Shown piece by piece: positions 9,942 through 18,646 of a stretch of 64,000 nt of DNA (position 1 is its first letter; each line of letters opens with the position of its first letter). The position numbers were made by a program, and so were the translations under genes. This DNA is from JAOBAU01 sp034667465 (GTDB lineage Bacteria; Acidobacteriota; Thermoanaerobaculia; Gp7-AA8), in the NCBI GenBank assembly GCA_034667465.1, contig JAXDJV010000008.1, positions 62,001-126,000 on the forward strand. Reading direction: 5' to 3'. The notes under the pieces are model-generated. The model saw only the letters and a program-made list of their open reading frames with translations. It had not been told where the DNA came from and did no database searches.

Positions 9942-11569
9942 TGACCAACTTTTCGATCAGTGACGACGATCGCCGCGAGCTCGTCGACGCGTTCATCGCC
10001 GAGACGGACGACGTCCTGAACGAGCTCGAGCAGTCGCTGCTCCGCCTCGAACAGACGCCGGACGACGATCAACTGCTTCACGACATCTTCCGCGGCGTTC
10101 ACACGCTCAAAGGAAACGCCGGCTGTCTGCAGTACGACGACCTGACCCGCTTCGCGCACGTCATGGAAGAGCTGCTCGACGGCATGCGCGAAGGACGCGT
10201 CGATGCGAATGCCGCGCGCGTCAGCCAGCTGCTCGACGTCGTCGACGCGCTGCGCGACATCTCCGTCCGCTCCGTGAGCGGAAACGGCGCGCTGACCGAC
10301 GCGCAGGAAGCGCTGATGCTGCACGTCGCGCAGTGGGCCAGTGGTGCGGACGCGACTCCGGCCGATCCGGCGCGGACTGCCGCCAGCTCGCAGAGCTCGC
10401 GCACCCAGGTCGTCCGCAATCTGCGCGTCGGCATCGACAAGCTCGATCGGATGCTCAACCTCGTCGGCGAGATCGCCACGGCGCGCGGCAACGTCCGGCA
10501 GCTGATCGAAGAGACGCGCGACGAGAAATCACTCGACGCCGTGCGCGAGCTCGATCGCCTCAGCTTCGATCTGCAGGAAGCGATCATGAACGTTCGCCTC
10601 GTGCCGGTCGGACCGTCTCTCCGCCACTTCCACCGCATCGTCCGCGACCTCGCCGCTTCGCAGGGAAAGCGCGTCGCGCTCGTCATCGAAGGCGAAGACG
10701 TCGAGGTCGACACCACCGTGATCGAACAACTGAAAGATCCGATCACGCACATGATCCGCAACGCCATCGATCACGGCATCGAACAGCCGCAGTTTCGTGT
10801 CGCCGCCGGCAAGGAAATCGTCGGAACGATTCGCATCACCGCGCTGCATCAATCGGGCGGCATCGTCTTCCGCATCGCCGACGACGGCGCGGGACTGAAT
10901 GACGCGCGCATCGCCGAACGCTGCCGAGCACTCGGCATCGATCCCGATCGCCTGACGCGCCAGGAGTTGCGCGACATGACGCTCCGTCCCGGATTCTCCA
11001 CCGCGCACGAAGTAACCGATCTCTCCGGGCGCGGCGTCGGCATGGACGTCGTTCGCCGCAACGTCGAATCGCTGCGCGGAACATTGAGCATTGATTCGCA
11101 GCCGGGCGCCGGCACGACGATCGACATTCGTCTGCCGCTGACGGTTGCCGTCATCGACGGCTTCGCGGTCGGCGTCGGCGATGAGACCTACGTCATCCCG
11201 ATCGACAACATCAGCGAATGCACGGAGCTGCCGGAAGGCGCCGTCGACGCCACCGGCGTGATCAGCCTGCGCGGCGAACCGCTTCCGTATCTCCGCATTC
11301 AGAGTCTCTTCGGTCTCGACTCGATTGCCGCCGACCGCGAGAACGTCGTCGTCGTCGAGCACGAGCATGGCCGCGCCGGAATCGTCGTCGATCAGCTCTT
11401 CGGCAGCAGTCAGGTGGTGATGAAACCGATGGGCCGTTTCCTCCGCCAGGTGCCGGGTGTCTCCGGTTCTTCAATCCTCGGGAACGGGCGTGTCGCCCTG
11501 ATCCTCGACGTCCGCGAAATCATCCGACGCGCCGCGGAAACGGCGCAGGCGCAGTCAGGGAGTCTCTGA
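9941..11569 (+). CDS. cheA: Chemotaxis histidine kinase CheA
   Basis: A 542-residue CheA. The Hpt domain carries phospho-His54 in GVHTLKGNAG. There is no room for a P2 domain between it and the dimerisation domain (about 145-210, DKLDRMLNLVGEIATARG). The ATPase domain shows the N-box HMIRNAIDHGIE, DDGAGLN and the G2 region LSGRGVGMDVV. Residues from about 400 form the CheW-like regulatory domain. Short CheA proteins lacking P2 are common in non-enteric systems. The stop overlaps the start of a 38-residue peptide gene. Confidence 0.95.
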   Translation: MTNFSISDDDRRELVDAFIAETDDVLNELEQSLLRLEQTPDDDQLLHDIFRGVHTLKGNAGCLQYDDLTRFAHVMEELLDGMREGRVDANAARVSQLLDVVDALRDISVRSVSGNGALTDAQEALMLHVAQWASGADATPADPARTAASSQSSRTQVVRNLRVGIDKLDRMLNLVGEIATARGNVRQLIEETRDEKSLDAVRELDRLSFDLQEAIMNVRLVPVGPSLRHFHRIVRDLAASQGKRVALVIEGEDVEVDTTVIEQLKDPITHMIRNAIDHGIEQPQFRVAAGKEIVGTIRITALHQSGGIVFRIADDGAGLNDARIAERCRALGIDPDRLTRQELRDMTLRPGFSTAHEVTDLSGRGVGMDVVRRNVESLRGTLSIDSQPGAGTTIDIRLPLTVAVIDGFAVGVGDETYVIPIDNISECTELPEGAVDATGVISLRGEPLPYLRIQSLFGLDSIAADRENVVVVEHEHGRAGIVVDQLFGSSQVVMKPMGRFLRQVPGVSGSSILGNGRVALILDVREIIRRAAETAQAQSGSL

Positions 11570-11685
11570 TGTTGCGCGCACTCACCCGCTTCTTTCGCCG
11601 CCTCTTCTCCGGCTCGTCGCGGACGCGCCGCAGCAGAAGAATCACGATCCTCCTGGTGCTCATCGTCGTCATCGCCGCCGCGTAG
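11569..11685 (+). CDS. 38-residue cationic single-pass membrane peptide
   Basis: A tiny gene starting at an ATG that overlaps the cheA stop (TGATG). The product has a very basic first 28 residues (about ten Arg, including RFFRRLF and RTRRSRR), then a hydrophobic tail ITILLVLIVVIAAA at the C-terminus. It would sit as a tail-anchored peptide with its charge in the cytoplasm. The coupling and the gap that precedes the MCP ribosome-binding site support expression. No known family is recognised. It could instead be a chance reading frame, but the composition is that of a membrane peptide. Confidence 0.5.
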   Translation: MLRALTRFFRRLFSGSSRTRRSRRITILLVLIVVIAAA

Positions 11686-11733
11686 CTCGGCTTCCAACAA
11701 CCCTCACCGAAGACAAGAAAAGAGGAGTCAAAA

Positions 11734-13494
11734 ATGTTCAGCAACTGGAAAATCGGACAACGGCTGGCGACCGCATTCGCCGTCACCATCGTGCTCGTCG
11801 CCATCGTCGCGACCGCGGGATTCTGGGGTCTCTCGCGCACCGTGCAGACCACGTACTCGATCCTTCACACCGACGCAAAGCTGATGGAGCAGGCCAACCA
11901 GGCAGAGATCGACACGCTGTCGCTGCGCCGCTTCGAGAAAGACACCTTCCTCAACATCGGCGACAGCGAGAAGCTGGCCGAGTACGGCGCGAAGTGGAAC
12001 AACGAGCATCAGCAGCTCGTCGAAGACCTCGCCACGCTCGATCGTCTCACCGTGCAGGCCGAGGACAAGGAAGCCGTCCGCAGCATGCGCGATGATTTGA
12101 TCGCGTACACGAACGGCTTCACGCCGATCGCCGCCGCAATCACGTCCGGAAAGATCCGCACGGCGAAAGAGGCGAACACCGCCATCACTCCGTTCAAGGA
12201 TGAGATCCGCCGGCTCGAAAGCGTCTCCGAGTCCTTCTCGGCGAAGAACGTCGAACGGATGAATGCGAAAGAGAAAGTGGTCGCCGACGTCGAAGCGCGT
12301 ACCCGCGCCACGATGTGGATCATCTTCATCGCCGGTATCGTCATCGTCCTCTTCATGACCATCGCCGTGACGCGCAGCATCACCCGTCCGATCCTCGCGG
12401 TCGTCGACATCGCCGAGAAGCTCGCCGACGGTGAATCCGATCTGCAGATCGAAGTGACCGGCAAAGACGAGACCGGAACGCTCTTCGCGTCGATGAAGCG
12501 GATGATCGAATCGAACAACGCCATGGTCGCCGCGGCTGCCGGCATCGCCTCCGGCGATCTGCGCGTCCGCGTCACGCCGCGCTCCGATCGCGATTCACTC
12601 GGTCAGGCGCTGTCGAATATGATCGGCCGTCTCACCGAGATCATCGGCGAAGTGCGCTCCGGCGCCGCCTCGCTGACCGTCGCGTCGTCGCAGGTCTCCG
12701 CCAGCGCGCAGTCGCTTTCACAGGGAACGAGCCAGCAGGCGTCGTCGGTCGAAGAGACGACGTCGAGCCTGCAGGAGATGAGCGCGTCGATCACGCAGAA
12801 CGCCGAGAACAGCGGCCAGATGGAAACGATGGCCGTGAAGGGAACGAAGGACGCCGACGAAAGCGCCCAGGCGGTCATGCAGTCCGCCGAGGCCATGACA
12901 CGCATCGCGCAGAAAATCTCGATCATCGAAGAGATCGCGTATCAGACCAACCTCCTCGCGCTCAACGCAGCGATCGAAGCGGCGCGCGCCGGCGAACATG
13001 GCCGCGGCTTCGCGGTCGTCGCCACCGAAGTTCGCAAACTCGCCGAGCGCAGCCAGGCTGCCGCGAAAGACATCGGCGAGCTTGCCACCTCGAGCGTCGA
13101 CGTCGCGCAGCGCTCCGGCCGTCTGCTCACCGAGCTCGTGCCGACCATTCGCAGGACGGCCGATCTCGTGCGCGAAGTCGCCGCGGCATCGAACGAACAG
13201 TCGGGCGGCGTCGCGCAGATCAATCGCGCCATGACGCTCGTCGATCAGGTCACGCAGCGCAACGCCTCCGCATCGGAAGAGCTGGCCTCGACCGCTGAAG
13301 AGATGTCCTCGCAGGCTGAAGCGCTGCAGCAGACGATCGCGTTCTTCAACACCGGTCGTGAAGTGACCGCGCAGCCTCGCCGTCATGATGCGCAGCAGGC
13401 CAATACCGTTCCGTTCCGTCCGCATCCGATTGCCGTCGACGCCGCGGCGCGCACGGCCGGCGCCTCGCCGTACACCGATTACACCCACTTCTAG
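11734..13494 (+). CDS. Methyl-accepting chemotaxis protein
   Basis: A 586-residue chemoreceptor. One transmembrane helix lies near residues 10-30 and a second near 188-210. The domain between them has the pattern of a four-helix-bundle ligand sensor. HAMP follows (about 210-265), then a long signalling coiled coil with the hairpin tip EIAYQTNLLALNAAIEAARAG. A GAGGAG ribosome-binding site lies 7 nt before the ATG. The last residues, DYTHF, fit the aromatic-xx-aromatic pattern of the C-terminal pentapeptides that tether CheR or CheB. It is probably the cognate receptor of this operon; the ligand is unknown. Confidence 0.95.
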   Translation: MFSNWKIGQRLATAFAVTIVLVAIVATAGFWGLSRTVQTTYSILHTDAKLMEQANQAEIDTLSLRRFEKDTFLNIGDSEKLAEYGAKWNNEHQQLVEDLATLDRLTVQAEDKEAVRSMRDDLIAYTNGFTPIAAAITSGKIRTAKEANTAITPFKDEIRRLESVSESFSAKNVERMNAKEKVVADVEARTRATMWIIFIAGIVIVLFMTIAVTRSITRPILAVVDIAEKLADGESDLQIEVTGKDETGTLFASMKRMIESNNAMVAAAAGIASGDLRVRVTPRSDRDSLGQALSNMIGRLTEIIGEVRSGAASLTVASSQVSASAQSLSQGTSQQASSVEETTSSLQEMSASITQNAENSGQMETMAVKGTKDADESAQAVMQSAEAMTRIAQKISIIEEIAYQTNLLALNAAIEAARAGEHGRGFAVVATEVRKLAERSQAAAKDIGELATSSVDVAQRSGRLLTELVPTIRRTADLVREVAAASNEQSGGVAQINRAMTLVDQVTQRNASASEELASTAEEMSSQAEALQQTIAFFNTGREVTAQPRRHDAQQANTVPFRPHPIAVDAAARTAGASPYTDYTHF

Positions 13495-13503
13495 GAGGCG
13501 ACG

Positions 13504-14058
13504 ATGAAAGCGACGACCGCTGTGACGAGCAGCAATCAGTACCTCACGTTCTTCCTCGCCGGTGAGGAGTACGCGATCAGCATTCTTCAGGTCACCGACA
13601 TCATCGAATGCGGCGCCGTCACGAAAGTGCCGGGCACGCCGTCCTGGATTCGCGGCGTCCACAATCTGCGTGGCGCCGTCGTCCCGGTCATCGATCTGGC
13701 GGTGAAGTTCGGCATGCCGGCCACCGTCATCACGCGGAGAACGTGCATCGTCATCATCGAGCTGCACGTCGACGACGAGTCGATGATCATGGGCGTGATG
13801 GCCGACGCCGTGAACCAGGTAGTCGAGCTCAATGGCGACGAGATTCAGGCGGCGCCGGCGTTCGGCCCGAAGGTCAGCGTCGACTGCATCATCGGCATGG
13901 GCAGCAGCAACGGCAAGTTCATCATCATCCTCGATATCGATCATGTCCTTTCCAGCAGCGAGATCCTCGCCGCCACCACGACCAGCGGTGACGACGTCGA
14001 CGTCGCGCTGCTTCCGGAAGGTGCGGGCGTGGTTCCCGAGCTCGGCGTGAGGGAGTAG
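13504..14058 (+). CDS. cheW: CheW coupling protein
   Basis: A 184-residue CheW that bridges receptor and CheA. The family pattern is clear: YLTFFLAGEEYAISILQV, VPGTPSWIRGVHNLRGAVVPVIDL, GVMADAVNQVV and GMGSSNGKFIIILDI. A perfect AGGAGG lies 5 nt before the ATG. The C-terminus is about 30 residues longer than a minimal CheW and has no recognised motif. It sits between the MCP and cheR in the same operon. Confidence 0.95.
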   Translation: MKATTAVTSSNQYLTFFLAGEEYAISILQVTDIIECGAVTKVPGTPSWIRGVHNLRGAVVPVIDLAVKFGMPATVITRRTCIVIIELHVDDESMIMGVMADAVNQVVELNGDEIQAAPAFGPKVSVDCIIGMGSSNGKFIIILDIDHVLSSSEILAATTTSGDDVDVALLPEGAGVVPELGVRE

Positions 14059-14061
14059 CAG

Positions 14062-14973
14062 ATGAATTCGGCAAACGGAATCCGGCCACTGTCGGAACGC
14101 GAGTTCCGGCTGTTCCAGGAACTGATCTACAGGGAAGCGGGAATCCATCTCGCCGACGTGAAGATGGCGCTCGTCAGCGGCCGCCTCACCCGCCGCCTGC
14201 GCGCGCTCGGTCTGACCGATTTCACGTCGTACTACGAGCACGTCGTCGCCAACAAAGATGGCGAGCGCGTCTTCATGTTCGACGCGATCTCGACGAACGA
14301 GACCCGCTTCTTCCGCGAGCCGAAGCAGTTCGAACATCTGCAGGAAAACGTGTTGCCGGAGTGGCGCGCGCTCGGCGATTCAGGTGCGATTCCGAAACGG
14401 ATTCGCGCCTGGAGCGCCGCCTGCTCCAGCGGCGAAGAGCCGTACACGCTGGCGATGGTGCTGGCCGCGCACTTTCCGCGCGAAGCCGGCTGGTCGGTGG
14501 AGATTCTCGCGTCCGACCTTTCCACGCGCGTGCTCGACACGGCGCGCGAAGGAGTCTGGCCGCTCGAGCGCGGCGACGACATCCCGCTCGACTGGAAGCG
14601 CGCGTACATGTTGCGCGGGACCGGCAGTCAGGATGGCAAAATGCGCGCGCATCCAAAATTGAAAGAGCTGATTCAGTTCCGGCGCATCAATCTCAACGAT
14701 CGCGAATACAGCGTGCAGGGACCGTTCGATCTGATCTTCTGCCGCAACGTGCTCATTTACTTCGACCGCGAATCCAAAAACGGAGTGATCAACCGGCTGG
14801 CACAACTGCTGACACCCGGCGGTCTGCTTTTCCTCGGCCACGCCGAGAGTCTCAACGGCGCCGCGCACGGTTTGCTGCACGCCGGTCCCACGATCTATCG
14901 GTCCGCGAAAAGGAGTCTTTCATGCGAATCACAACCTTCCTCGGCGCCCTCGCAATCTGCTGCGCAACAGTAG
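14062..14973 (+). CDS. cheR: Chemoreceptor methyltransferase CheR
   Basis: An SAM-dependent glutamate methyltransferase of 303 residues. The N-terminal helical domain is followed by a Rossmann methyltransferase domain: FMFDAISTNETRFFRE, AWSAACSSGEEPYTLAMVL (SAM loop), FDLIFCRNVLIYF. No TPR extension is present. A GGGAG site precedes the ATG at 14062. The last 17 codons (Ser-rich tail after SAKRS) overlap the signal-peptide region of the porin gene by 52 nt, so the tail may have been acquired when the porin gene was placed here. Confidence 0.94.
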   Translation: MNSANGIRPLSEREFRLFQELIYREAGIHLADVKMALVSGRLTRRLRALGLTDFTSYYEHVVANKDGERVFMFDAISTNETRFFREPKQFEHLQENVLPEWRALGDSGAIPKRIRAWSAACSSGEEPYTLAMVLAAHFPREAGWSVEILASDLSTRVLDTAREGVWPLERGDDIPLDWKRAYMLRGTGSQDGKMRAHPKLKELIQFRRINLNDREYSVQGPFDLIFCRNVLIYFDRESKNGVINRLAQLLTPGGLLFLGHAESLNGAAHGLLHAGPTIYRSAKRSLSCESQPSSAPSQSAAQQ

Positions 14974-16001
14974 CGAACGCGCAGACGCCGGCGCCTGCCA
15001 CGCCGGCTGTCGACGACACGCCGTCATTCAAAGTCGGCGGCGTTCTGTTCGGCGATTACACGTATCAAAGTTCGCCGAAGACGCTCGACAGCGACGGCAA
15101 CGCGGTGAACGCGTCGTCGTTCAACATCAATCGCGCCTACATCAACGTCACCGGCAAACTGAATCACTGGATCCTCTTCCGCATCACGCCGGAAGCAACG
15201 CGCGAGACCGGCAGCGGCAGCTCGCTCAACGGCTCGCAAACGTTCCGGCTGAAGTTCGCTTTCGCGCAGTTCAATCTCGACGACTGGGCGCCGAAAGGAA
15301 CGTGGGTTCGCCTCGGCGTGCAGCAGACGCCGCTCATCGATTACGAAGAGCAGATCTATCGCTATCGTTTTCAGGGACCGACGTTCGCCGATCGCGAAGG
15401 CTACATCGGCGCGTCGGATGCCGGCCTTTCCGCTCACTTCGATTTTCCCGGCAACCACGGCGACATTCATGGCGGTATCTACAACGGCGACGGTTACAAC
15501 AAAGCCGAGGCGAACGATCAGAAGTCGCTGCAGCTTCGCGCGTCAGTTCGTCCGCTGCCGGCTTCGCCGATTCTGAAAGGGCTGCGCGTGACGGCATTCA
15601 TTAACGCCGATCACGTCGTGCAGGGTGCGAAGCGTCAGCGCCTGCTCGAGCAGGTGACGTACGAGCATCCGCGTTTCAACGCCGGCTTCGATCACATCAG
15701 CACGACCGATGCATCGTCATCGCACGCACGCGAGATCGACGGCGACGGTTACTCGATCTGGGTGACGCCGCGTCTCATGTCGCAGTGGGAACTGCTGCTG
15801 CGCCATGACGATCTGAAACCGGATGACGCGACGTCGCTGCATCGCACGCGCAACATCGCCGGCATCGCGTGGTGGGTTCCGAATCTTCAGAAAGTGACGG
15901 CGGCGTTTCTCGCCGATTACGACTCACTCGAACAGAAGAACTACAGCCCGGCGCGCCCGAAAGACACGCGCTACGGACTGAAGATGCTGATTCAGTTCTG
16001 A
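14922..16001 (+). CDS. Outer-membrane porin (phosphate-selective porin O/P-like)
   Basis: A 359-residue exported beta-barrel. The signal peptide is MRITTFLGALAICC...ANAQ. The body has alternating aromatic strands such as YINVTGKLNHWILF, TWVRLGVQQTPLIDYEE and AGLSAHFDFPGN, and ends in MLIQF, the terminal Phe expected for outer-membrane insertion. It resembles short OprO/OprP-type porins. An AGGAG site lies 7 nt before the ATG, within the 3' end of cheR. A porin lying between cheR and cheB is unusual and may admit the attractant sensed by the MCP of this operon. Confidence 0.82.
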   Translation: MRITTFLGALAICCATVANAQTPAPATPAVDDTPSFKVGGVLFGDYTYQSSPKTLDSDGNAVNASSFNINRAYINVTGKLNHWILFRITPEATRETGSGSSLNGSQTFRLKFAFAQFNLDDWAPKGTWVRLGVQQTPLIDYEEQIYRYRFQGPTFADREGYIGASDAGLSAHFDFPGNHGDIHGGIYNGDGYNKAEANDQKSLQLRASVRPLPASPILKGLRVTAFINADHVVQGAKRQRLLEQVTYEHPRFNAGFDHISTTDASSSHAREIDGDGYSIWVTPRLMSQWELLLRHDDLKPDDATSLHRTRNIAGIAWWVPNLQKVTAAFLADYDSLEQKNYSPARPKDTRYGLKMLIQF

Positions 16002-16002
16002 C

Positions 16003-17067
16003 ATGACGCTGCAACTGCTGGTCGTCGACGACTCCGCGGTCATGCGGCAGGCGATGGTGGCGATCTGCCGCGGCGCGCGCGATATCGAAGTGCGCGTCGC
16101 GTCAGATCCGATCATCGCGCAGACGAAGATGAAACAGCTTCGTCCCGACGTGATCCTGCTCGACATCGAGATGCCGCGCATGGACGGCCTGACGTTCCTG
16201 CGCAAGCTGATGGCCGAGGATCCGATCCCGGTGATCATCTGTTCGGCGCTGGCCGGCCGCGGAACGGAAACGGCGTTGCGCGCGCTCGAAGAAGGGGCCG
16301 TCGATATCGTCACCAAGCCGCGCATCGCGCTGCACGACTTTCTCGGCGAGTCGACCGAGATGCTGATCGACTCGATCCGCGCCGCCGCGAACGCCCGTTG
16401 CCGTCGCCGCGCCGCACCGATCGTCGTCGCGCCACGCAATTCGCCGGACGTCGTGCTCCCTCCCGCCCGCGGAACTCTCGCGCGCACCACAAGAAAGGTC
16501 GTCGCCCTCGGCGCCTCCACCGGCGGCACCGAAGCACTGCGCGAGATCCTCGAAGCAATGCCGGCCGACGCGCCCGGAATCGTGATCGTCCAGCACATGC
16601 CGGAAGTCTTCACCGCCGCGTTCGCGCAAAGACTCAATCAAACCTGCCGCATCGAAGTGAAGGAAGCCGCGAACGGCGATCGCATCATCGACGGCCGCGC
16701 ATTGATCGCTCCCGGCAATCAGCACATGCTCGTCCGGAGAGACGGCGCCGAATACCGCGTGCAGCTGAATGACGGGCCGCTGGTCTCACGCCACCGCCCG
16801 AGTGTCGATGTGCTGTTTCGCTCGGTCGCCCAATCCGCCGGCGCGAACGCCATCGGCGTGATCCTCACCGGCATGGGAGCCGACGGCGCCACCGGCCTCC
16901 TCGAAATGCGCGAAGCCGGCGCAACCACCTTCGCGCAGGACGAAGCATCATGCGCGGTCTTCGGAATGCCGAAGGAAGCAATCACCCGCGGCGCCGCGAG
17001 CGCCGTGCATTCGCTGTCGACGATGAGCGCCGCGATCCTGGTCGCGAACGAGCGGATGCGGGGGTAG
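16003..17067 (+). CDS. cheB: Chemotaxis methylesterase/response regulator CheB
   Basis: A 354-residue CheB. The receiver has Asp54 (LLDIEMPRMDG), followed by a linker with RRR and Pro-rich stretches. The methylesterase domain carries the triad Ser172 (LGASTGGTEAL), His198 (VQHMPE) and Asp294 (GMGADGATGL). It demethylates or deamidates receptors when phosphorylated by CheA. It begins 1 nt after the porin stop and ends the operon, 16 nt from a convergent gene. Confidence 0.95.
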   Translation: MTLQLLVVDDSAVMRQAMVAICRGARDIEVRVASDPIIAQTKMKQLRPDVILLDIEMPRMDGLTFLRKLMAEDPIPVIICSALAGRGTETALRALEEGAVDIVTKPRIALHDFLGESTEMLIDSIRAAANARCRRRAAPIVVAPRNSPDVVLPPARGTLARTTRKVVALGASTGGTEALREILEAMPADAPGIVIVQHMPEVFTAAFAQRLNQTCRIEVKEAANGDRIIDGRALIAPGNQHMLVRRDGAEYRVQLNDGPLVSRHRPSVDVLFRSVAQSAGANAIGVILTGMGADGATGLLEMREAGATTFAQDEASCAVFGMPKEAITRGAASAVHSLSTMSAAILVANERMRG

Positions 17068-17083
17068 TTGCCCCCGTCGCCCT

Positions 17084-18595
17084 CTACCAGTCCGTCGGCT
17101 TGTAGTCCTTGAGGAACTGACCCCAGACGTGCCCGCCGGTATTAATACCAGACATGATCGGATCGACGATGCGCGCGGCGCCGTCGACGATATCGAGCGG
17201 CGGATGGAAGCGCTGCTCGATCGTCTTGCGCGCGGCGATCGCGGCGGGATCTTCGTCCGTCACCCAGCCGGTATCGACGGCATTCATGTGGATGCCGTCG
17301 GCCTGATAGTCGGTCGCCGACGTGCGCGTCATCATGTTCAGCGACGCCTTCGCCATGTTCGTGTGCGGATGGCGCGTGGTCTTGTTGTTCCGATAGAACT
17401 GACCTTCGACCGCCGAGACGTTGACGATGTGCTTGTCGCGATTCGATGTCCGCAGCATCAGCGGCTTGAGTCGCGCGTTGATGATGAACGGCGCGACCGC
17501 ATTCACGAGCTGCACTTCGAGCAGCTCGACGGTCGACACTTCCGCCATCAGGAGACGCCACGAGTTGCGTCCGCGCAGATCGACCTGCTGCAAATCCTGA
17601 TCGAGTTTGCCCTGCGGAAAGAGCTCGCCGTCTTTGACGTGATCTTCGGGCAGCAGCGCCACCTGCGACAGCGCCGCGGAATGCGGCAGCGAATCGTTGC
17701 CGTCGGAGAGCATGTGATAGCCGCGCAGTCCGCTGAAATCAGCGAGGAGTTTGCGCTCCGGCGCGGAGAGCGTCTGCAGCGCCGCGGTCTCCCCTTCCAT
17801 CATGTGCTCGTAAAACGCCGGCGGACGACGAACGGTCTGACAGGCGTTGTTGATGATGAAGTCGAGCCGGTCGCGCGTGTCGAGCAGCTGGCGGCAGAAC
17901 GCTTCGACGCTCGGCGTGTGGCGGAGATCGAGCCCAAAGATCTCGAGACGATCGGACCAGTCGCCGAAATCCGGCTCCGCCGCATAACGCGCCGCGGAGT
18001 CGCGCGGGAAACGAGTCGTGACGATCAGCCGCGCGCCGGCGCGCAACAGTTTCAATCCCGCCTGATAGCCGATCTTCACGCGGCCGCCGGTGAGCAGCGC
18101 GACGCGACCGGTGAGGTCGGCGAGCTCCGTCCGCTTCGCGAAATTGAACTCCGCACATTCCGGACAAAGCTGATCGTAGAAATGATGAACGGTCAGATAG
18201 TGCTGCTTGCAAACGTAGCAATGCCGCGACTCCGCGGTCGTCGGCTCCGCCTCAACCGACGGCGCGGGAAGGAGGTAATAGTTCGGCGTCGTGAACACCG
18301 GCTTCCGCCGCAACTCGCGAATCCCGGTCGTCGCGAGAACCTTGTCGTCCTGCTCCGCAAGCGCCGCCTTCCGGCGCCGCTTGCTCTCTTTCACCAGCCG
18401 CCGCCGCGCCCGCGCATCGGGATCGGACACCACGCGCGTCGCGTGCAAAAAGCGCTGCCGTTCCGCCGCAGGAAGATGCGCGAGAATCCCCCGATCGCGA
18501 TCGATCGCCTCGAGCAGCTCCGAAGCCACGCGCACTTTCTCCCGCAGCGCGGTCGTCTCTTCCGCGGTCTCGGCGTCAGGTGTGAGAGTCGTCAT
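17084..18595 (-). CDS. Zinc-ribbon SDR-fold protein lacking the catalytic tyrosine
   Basis: A 503-residue protein. Residues 1-120 are charged and helical. A CYVCKQ...CPEC pair near 125-150 looks like a zinc ribbon. From about 165 there is a Rossmann SDR domain (ALLTGGRVKIGYQAG, DFIINNAC, IVNVSAVEGQF). The position of the usual YxxxK tyrosine is occupied by Thr in HPHTNMAKAS, though the Lys and a preceding Ser remain. A long unusual insert follows the NNAC strand. I believe similar long SDR proteins occur in eukaryotes such as plants, but I cannot verify this here. The function is unknown; it probably binds NAD(P) but may not be a standard dehydrogenase. Confidence 0.7.
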   Translation of the reverse strand: MTTLTPDAETAEETTALREKVRVASELLEAIDRDRGILAHLPAAERQRFLHATRVVSDPDARARRRLVKESKRRRKAALAEQDDKVLATTGIRELRRKPVFTTPNYYLLPAPSVEAEPTTAESRHCYVCKQHYLTVHHFYDQLCPECAEFNFAKRTELADLTGRVALLTGGRVKIGYQAGLKLLRAGARLIVTTRFPRDSAARYAAEPDFGDWSDRLEIFGLDLRHTPSVEAFCRQLLDTRDRLDFIINNACQTVRRPPAFYEHMMEGETAALQTLSAPERKLLADFSGLRGYHMLSDGNDSLPHSAALSQVALLPEDHVKDGELFPQGKLDQDLQQVDLRGRNSWRLLMAEVSTVELLEVQLVNAVAPFIINARLKPLMLRTSNRDKHIVNVSAVEGQFYRNNKTTRHPHTNMAKASLNMMTRTSATDYQADGIHMNAVDTGWVTDEDPAAIAARKTIEQRFHPPLDIVDGAARIVDPIMSGINTGGHVWGQFLKDYKPTDW

Positions 18596-18646
18596 TGCGG
18601 GCGCGGTAACGTCGGAGAGGGCGCGGACGTTCCCGCGGGCTTGTTC

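Noticed and set aside
12718..14337. A 539-codon minus-strand frame opposite the MCP, cheW and cheR
   Set aside because: Shadow of a well-supported operon; no domain signal.
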